64,000 bases of DNA. Origin: Soonwooa sp023440705. GTDB taxonomy: Bacteria > Bacteroidota > Bacteroidia > Flavobacteriales > Weeksellaceae. A program made the translations under genes and the position numbers. The notes under the pieces are model-generated. The model saw only the letters and a program-made list of their open reading frames with translations. It was not told where the DNA came from and did no database searches. Below are positions 60,280-64,000 of this stretch, piece by piece. Position 1 is the first letter of the stretch. Every line of letters begins with the position of its first letter. Location of the stretch: assembly GCA_023440705.1 (NCBI GenBank), contig JAEXRP010000110.1, forward strand, positions 26,148 through 90,147. The letters are read 5' to 3'.

Positions 60280-60287
60280 TACTTTTG
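60280..60287 (+). promoter_or_regulatory. -7 box of the copper cluster
   Basis: TACTTTTG 8 bp before the HYC_CC_PP ATG (60296). The expected -33 TTG is missing; the inverted repeat lies in its place, which fits activator dependence. Transcript leader would be very short. Confidence 0.5.
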
Positions 60288-60295
60288 TACTCTAA

Positions 60296-60673
60296 ATGAA
60301 AAAGTTTCTCATCATACTGCTTACTTTTTTCTACTTCGGAATGTCTTCTGGAGCGGCAATTAGCATTCATTATTGTATGGATGAGCTTTCTTCGATTGGA
60401 CAATCTTCCGATGAATCTTGTGGAAAATGCGGTACAAAGTCTAAAAATGACTGTTGTAAAACCGAGTTTAAAGTTTTAAAAACTGATACTTCTAAAAAAT
60501 CTGAGCTATTACAATTAAGTTTTGTTTCTTCGTTTGCAGAAGTTTTTACCCATCATTTTGAGTTTCCTGATATATCGTATTCAGATTCAAAATTTTCGTC
60601 ATTAAAAATCAACGCACCACCCGAATCGTGGTCTGTTCCTATATTTATTCAGCATTGTAATTTCCGAATTTAG
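60296..60673 (+). CDS. HYC_CC_PP family protein
   Basis: 125 aa. Signal peptide (MKKFLIILLTFFYFGMSSGA), then the three name-giving motifs: HYC at 25-27, CC at 53-54 with further Cys (CGKCGTKSKNDCC), and PP at 108-109. The His/Cys set suggests periplasmic copper binding. The family is usually found near copper-resistance genes, as here. Divergent from the adenosyltransferase gene. Confidence 0.85.
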   Translation: MKKFLIILLTFFYFGMSSGAAISIHYCMDELSSIGQSSDESCGKCGTKSKNDCCKTEFKVLKTDTSKKSELLQLSFVSSFAEVFTHHFEFPDISYSDSKFSSLKINAPPESWSVPIFIQHCNFRI

Positions 60674-60869
60674 AATTTTGTTGACGGTTTTTGGTTGATA
60701 GTTGTTAGCTTATTTTTAACTTCTTTTCAATTTTTAAACGTAACGAGAAATCTAAAATTTAGTGTCTGTTATCTGACATCTAATATCTAAATTCAAACAA
60801 AATCTTGATTCTTGGCTCGTTCTGTCATTTTGAACGAAGTCGAAGGATTAAATTTTAAAATCAATTACA
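60674..60869. repeat. Intergenic region with TCGTTC...GAACGA repeat
   Basis: At 60816-60836 TCGTTC and GAACGA flank TGTCATTTT, followed by AGTCGAAGGATT. This resembles a short repeat (TGTCATTCTGAACGAAGT type) often scattered in Bacteroidota intergenic DNA. The rest of the 196 bp is AT-rich without an ORF. Confidence 0.45.
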
Positions 60870-61346
60870 ATGAAAAAATACATTCTAACATTCGCACTTT
60901 CTATATTCGCAATCATTTCAATTTCAGCTCAAAAGACGAGCAATGCGAACATTACGAAACTTTACAATCAATACATCGCAATCAAAAATGCTTTAGCTTC
61001 TGACAAGTCGGACGAAACATCAAAAGCAGCTTTAGCTTTCATAAAAACAGCTGGAATTATTGATGTAAAACTAATTTCTGAAGGTAATATTACTTCTTTA
61101 AGAAAAGATGCCACAGCTATTGCTGAAGCTCGAAGTATCCAAAAACAAAGAGATTCTTTTTTCAATTTGTCGGATAACATGATTGAAATTGCTAAAAAGT
61201 TCAAGCTTTCGGATAAAAGCGTTTACGTTCAGTATTGTCCGATGGCGGAAGGAAGCTGGTTGAGCAACGAAAACAAAATTGTAAATCCATATTACGGTAG
61301 CAAAATGTTGTCTTGCGGAAACGTAAAATCTGAGATTAAAAACTAG
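60870..61346 (+). CDS. DUF3347 domain-containing secreted protein
   Basis: 158 aa. Signal peptide (MKKYILTFALSIFAIISISA), a helical body (LYNQYIAIKNALASDKSDE), and the DUF3347 end VYVQYCPMAEGSWLSNENK with KMLSCG, whose Cys/Met/His set is thought to bind copper. The same domain occurs fused to CusB-type proteins. Lies between the HYC_CC_PP gene and the oxidase; 23 bp before the oxidase start. Confidence 0.9.
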   Translation: MKKYILTFALSIFAIISISAQKTSNANITKLYNQYIAIKNALASDKSDETSKAALAFIKTAGIIDVKLISEGNITSLRKDATAIAEARSIQKQRDSFFNLSDNMIEIAKKFKLSDKSVYVQYCPMAEGSWLSNENKIVNPYYGSKMLSCGNVKSEIKN

Positions 61347-61369
61347 TTTTCAAATTTTATTTAGAAAAA

Positions 61370-63877
61370 ATGAAAAAGCTACTAATTGTAATTTTAGTAT
61401 CGTTTTTTGCATTCGGATTTTCGCAAAATCATCAACATACAGAAGTCAAAACTACCACAACACCGCAAGGAAAATACGTTTGTCCGATGCATCCAGAAGT
61501 AGTTTCCGACAAACCTGGAAAATGTCCAAAATGTGGAATGGATCTCGAATTGGCGAAAGCTCCAAAATCTGAAAACAAGCATCACGACGATTCTGAAAAT
61601 GACGGCAAATTAAAACGAAATTCCGAAAACGGAAAGGTTTCTTTCGGCGGAAAAACCGTTCGATATGATTTGTACGTAAAAGATACGATTGTCAATTTTA
61701 CAGCGAAAGAACGTCGCGCAATTGCAGTTAACGGAAAATTGCAAGCGCCCACTTTATACTTCACAGAAGGTGATACAGCGGAAATTTATCTTCATAATCA
61801 AATGAAAGAGAAAACGGGTTTCCATTGGCATGGCGTGATTTTACCCAATGAGCAAGATGGTGTTCCGTATTTGACGACGAAGCCTGTAATGCCGGGTGAA
61901 ACACATTTGTATAAATTCAAAATTTCGCAAAACGGAACCTATTGGTATCATTCGCATCAAGGTGTTCAGGAGCAAATTGGGATGAATGGCATTTTGATTT
62001 TCAAAAAACGTGAAGGTCAGGAATCAAATCATAATTATTCTGCTGAAATCCCAGTTTTGTTGGGCGAATGGAGTGATGAAAATCCAAAAAACATCATGCG
62101 CCGACTTCACATGGGAAATACGGATTGGTATGCGGTGAAGAAAAATGCAGTTCAATCTTATTGGGAAGCCATAAAAGCGAAGAGTTTCGGAGTAAAATTA
62201 CTCAACGAATGGAAACGCATGGAAGCGATGGATGTGAGCGATGTTTACTACGAAAAATTCTTAATTAATGGTCAACCAAGTTCAGTTTATTCCAATCTTA
62301 AAGCTGGCGACAAAGTTCGGCTTCGAGTAGCCAATGGTGGTTCATCCACTTATTTTTGGTTGAATTATGGAGGCGGAAAAATTACAGTCGTTGGAAACGA
62401 TGGAAATGAAGTCAATCCCGTTGTCGTAGATCGTTTAATCGTTGGTGTTTCAGAAACCTATGATATTGAAGTGACCATTCCCGAAAATAAAAGTTTTGAA
62501 TTCCGTTCTACAGCGGAAGATCGTTCTGGTCATGCTTCATTATGGTTAGGTTCTGGCGAAAAAGTTGAAGCACCTAATCTTCCTCGTTTGATGCTTTTTG
62601 AAGGTATGAAAATGATGAACGGCATGATGAAAATGAGCGGCGACATGAAGCCGATGAACATGGAAATGGGCAACCAAATGATGGATATGAATGAAGTGAT
62701 GTATCCTGAACTTTCAGAAGTTCAACGAAAAACTTCGGCGAAGCACATGAACGAAATGATGGGCATTAAATCGAAAGAAGAGCCGTCAAAGCATGAAGAA
62801 ATGGATCATTCCCAACATTCGGAAATGAAAATGGGCGACAAGCCGGAAATCAAACGTTTGTCATACAACATGCTTTCTGCTCCAGAAATTACAGAACTTC
62901 CAACAGACAATGTTAAGGAATTGAACTTCACTCTGGAAGGAAATATGTCCCATTATTTGTGGACTTTGGATAACAAAACGGTTTTGGAAACGGATAAAAT
63001 CTTGGTTAAAAAAGGTGAAGTTTTGCGTATCAAAATGTACAACAACTCCATGATGCGCCACCCGATGCATTTGCATGGCCACGATTTTAGACTCATCAAT
63101 TCTAAAGGTGAATATTCACCATTGAAAAACGTGATGGACATTATGCCAATGGAAACCAACACGATAGAATTTGCTGCAAACCAAGATGGCGACTGGTTTT
63201 TCCATTGTCATATTTTGTATCACATGATGGCAGGAATGGGACGAGTTTTCTCTTACGAAAACTCTGTGCCAAATCCACAATTACCTGATAAAAAAGAAGC
63301 TTGGAAAGATTTTAAACGAGATAATTCGATGATAAGTTCGATGGCGATGTTGGACGTTGCTAGCAATAGAATTCATGCGGAAACAATGACGATGCTTGGT
63401 CCACGTTGGGCGAATATTAATGAATTTCACTCGAATTGGAAGTTCGATCATTATGAAGCAGATGTAAAATTGGGTCGTTATTTAGGTAAATTCCAATGGG
63501 CACTGCCATATGTTGGATTCCGAACTCAGAAAAGACATTTTGAAATAGATCATCACGGAATGTTGATGAATCCTAAGAAAACATGGTTCGGACAAAATGT
63601 AGCACCGAAAAATAATAATGTTTTCATCGTCGGTATTCAGTACGTTTTACCGTTTTTAATTACGGCTGATGCAAGTATTGATCACAACGGGAAGGCTGTT
63701 TTAGAATTTAGTAGAGAAGATATTCCGCTTTCGAGAAGGCTTCGTGGAAGTGTTACTGTGAATTCCGACAAGGAATTTGATGCAGGACTCAACTATATCG
63801 TTAGAAAATGGCTTTCAATTTCTGGAAATTATGATTCGGAAATGGGTTGGGGAGCTGGTTTGATGTTGACGTATTAG
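61370..63877 (+). CDS. Multicopper oxidase with metal-binding N-terminus and CopB-like C-terminus
   Basis: 835 aa, larger than usual CopA. Signal peptide; heavy-metal-binding domain at about 36-59 (CPMHPEV and KCPKCGMDL); three cupredoxin domains with Cu sites HWHG (His152), YHSHQG, HPMHLHGHDF and HCH (612-614); a Met/His-rich insert at about 405-490 (MMNGMMKMSGDMKPMN). The last 195 residues, after the oxidase, resemble CopB (HFEIDHHG, ASIDHNGKAVLE, repeated short beta-strands) and may sit in the outer membrane. Oxidises Cu(I) in the periplasm and likely binds excess copper. Confidence 0.92.
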   Translation: MKKLLIVILVSFFAFGFSQNHQHTEVKTTTTPQGKYVCPMHPEVVSDKPGKCPKCGMDLELAKAPKSENKHHDDSENDGKLKRNSENGKVSFGGKTVRYDLYVKDTIVNFTAKERRAIAVNGKLQAPTLYFTEGDTAEIYLHNQMKEKTGFHWHGVILPNEQDGVPYLTTKPVMPGETHLYKFKISQNGTYWYHSHQGVQEQIGMNGILIFKKREGQESNHNYSAEIPVLLGEWSDENPKNIMRRLHMGNTDWYAVKKNAVQSYWEAIKAKSFGVKLLNEWKRMEAMDVSDVYYEKFLINGQPSSVYSNLKAGDKVRLRVANGGSSTYFWLNYGGGKITVVGNDGNEVNPVVVDRLIVGVSETYDIEVTIPENKSFEFRSTAEDRSGHASLWLGSGEKVEAPNLPRLMLFEGMKMMNGMMKMSGDMKPMNMEMGNQMMDMNEVMYPELSEVQRKTSAKHMNEMMGIKSKEEPSKHEEMDHSQHSEMKMGDKPEIKRLSYNMLSAPEITELPTDNVKELNFTLEGNMSHYLWTLDNKTVLETDKILVKKGEVLRIKMYNNSMMRHPMHLHGHDFRLINSKGEYSPLKNVMDIMPMETNTIEFAANQDGDWFFHCHILYHMMAGMGRVFSYENSVPNPQLPDKKEAWKDFKRDNSMISSMAMLDVASNRIHAETMTMLGPRWANINEFHSNWKFDHYEADVKLGRYLGKFQWALPYVGFRTQKRHFEIDHHGMLMNPKKTWFGQNVAPKNNNVFIVGIQYVLPFLITADASIDHNGKAVLEFSREDIPLSRRLRGSVTVNSDKEFDAGLNYIVRKWLSISGNYDSEMGWGAGLMLTY

Positions 63878-63911
63878 GTGTGGGTTTTGGATTGCAGGTT
63901 TAAAATTTTTG

Positions 63912-63950
63912 AGTTCCAGCGGGGGCTTCGTCGCCGCTGGAACTTTATTA
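63912..63950 (+). terminator. Terminator of the copper cluster
   Basis: AGTTCCAGCGG, 11-nt loop, CCGCTGGAACT then TTATT. GC-rich stem. The window ends in GGCGGCGCCTTTGGCG, perhaps the start of another GC-rich repeat. Confidence 0.75.
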
Positions 63951-64000
63951 AAGTAAAACTGTCGCAATAAAAATAAATAGAATCGGCGGCGCCTTTGGCG

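Noticed and set aside
60813..60850. Start of a second small ORF before the DUF3347 gene
   Set aside because: The frame runs out of phase across the signal peptide of the DUF3347 protein and matches an intergenic repeat.
1..64000. CRISPR array, toxin-antitoxin pair, restriction or phage-defence system
   Set aside because: No regularly spaced repeats and no nuclease, methylase or defence-domain genes were found.

Overview
The window is AT-rich chromosomal DNA of a member of the Flavobacteriia (Bacteroidota), most likely the Chryseobacterium group of the Weeksellaceae. Reasons: many promoters fit the Bacteroidota pattern TTTG-N19..21-TAnnTTTG; Shine-Dalgarno sites are rare; there are a PorV/PorQ-family type IX secretion protein, a DUF3467 gene after rpoC, and paired DUF6341/DUF6427-like genes. 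This placement is inference from gene content, not from a marker-gene comparison.

Layout. 1-2046: 5' part of a large surface protein (BspA-like DUF285 repeats followed by a beta-helix-like region), cut by the window edge. 2.5-3.8 kb: glyA. 4.0-20.9 kb, minus strand: the transcription/translation core, in transcription order tuf, tRNA-Trp, secE, nusG, a 399-aa membrane protein, rplK-rplA-rplJ-rplL, tex, rpoB, rpoC, DUF3467. Terminators after tuf, nusG and rplL, and promoters before rplK and rpoB, divide this block into separate units. The rplK and rpoB units have structured leaders. The membrane protein and tex are extra genes compared with the textbook secE-nusG-rplKAJL-rpoBC order.

21.1-29.6 kb: a heavy-metal efflux island on the minus strand (response regulator, histidine kinase, outer-membrane factor, membrane-fusion lipoprotein, CzcA-type RND pump) plus a frameshifted DUF4468 gene. 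It lies between tuf and the tRNA-Thr/Tyr/Gly/Thr cluster (29.9-30.3 kb) that often sits directly before tuf. Then come raiA, xerC and rpsU, a strongly folded GC-rich repeat (32.16-32.33 kb) and pdhB.

33.4-60.2 kb: mostly housekeeping and envelope genes: DUF2147, an LtaS-like sulfatase-fold enzyme, pssA, a DEDDh exonuclease, FAH-family and UspA proteins, DUF6341/DUF6427/DUF3109, RNase P RNA, a PepSY-type protein with a TonB-dependent siderophore receptor, PorV/PorQ, EamA, TerC, a NarL-type two-component system with a 7-TM neighbour, an acyl-CoA carboxylase subunit, a DUF2089/multi-TM/hydrolase operon, HAD, LysR/MdaB, arginine decarboxylase, thiamine pyrophosphokinase, DUF1801 and cobalamin adenosyltransferase.

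60.3-63.9 kb: a copper-handling cluster: HYC_CC_PP protein, DUF3347 protein, and a multicopper oxidase with an N-terminal metal-binding domain, a Met-rich insert and a CopB-like C-terminal domain. Its upstream region carries a perfect 12-bp inverted repeat. I found no CRISPR array, rRNA operon, insertion sequence or prophage. The best candidates for new biology are the gene between nusG and rplK, the leaders of rplK and rpoB, the split tRNA-tuf locus, the slippery A9 frameshift and the structured GC-rich repeats.
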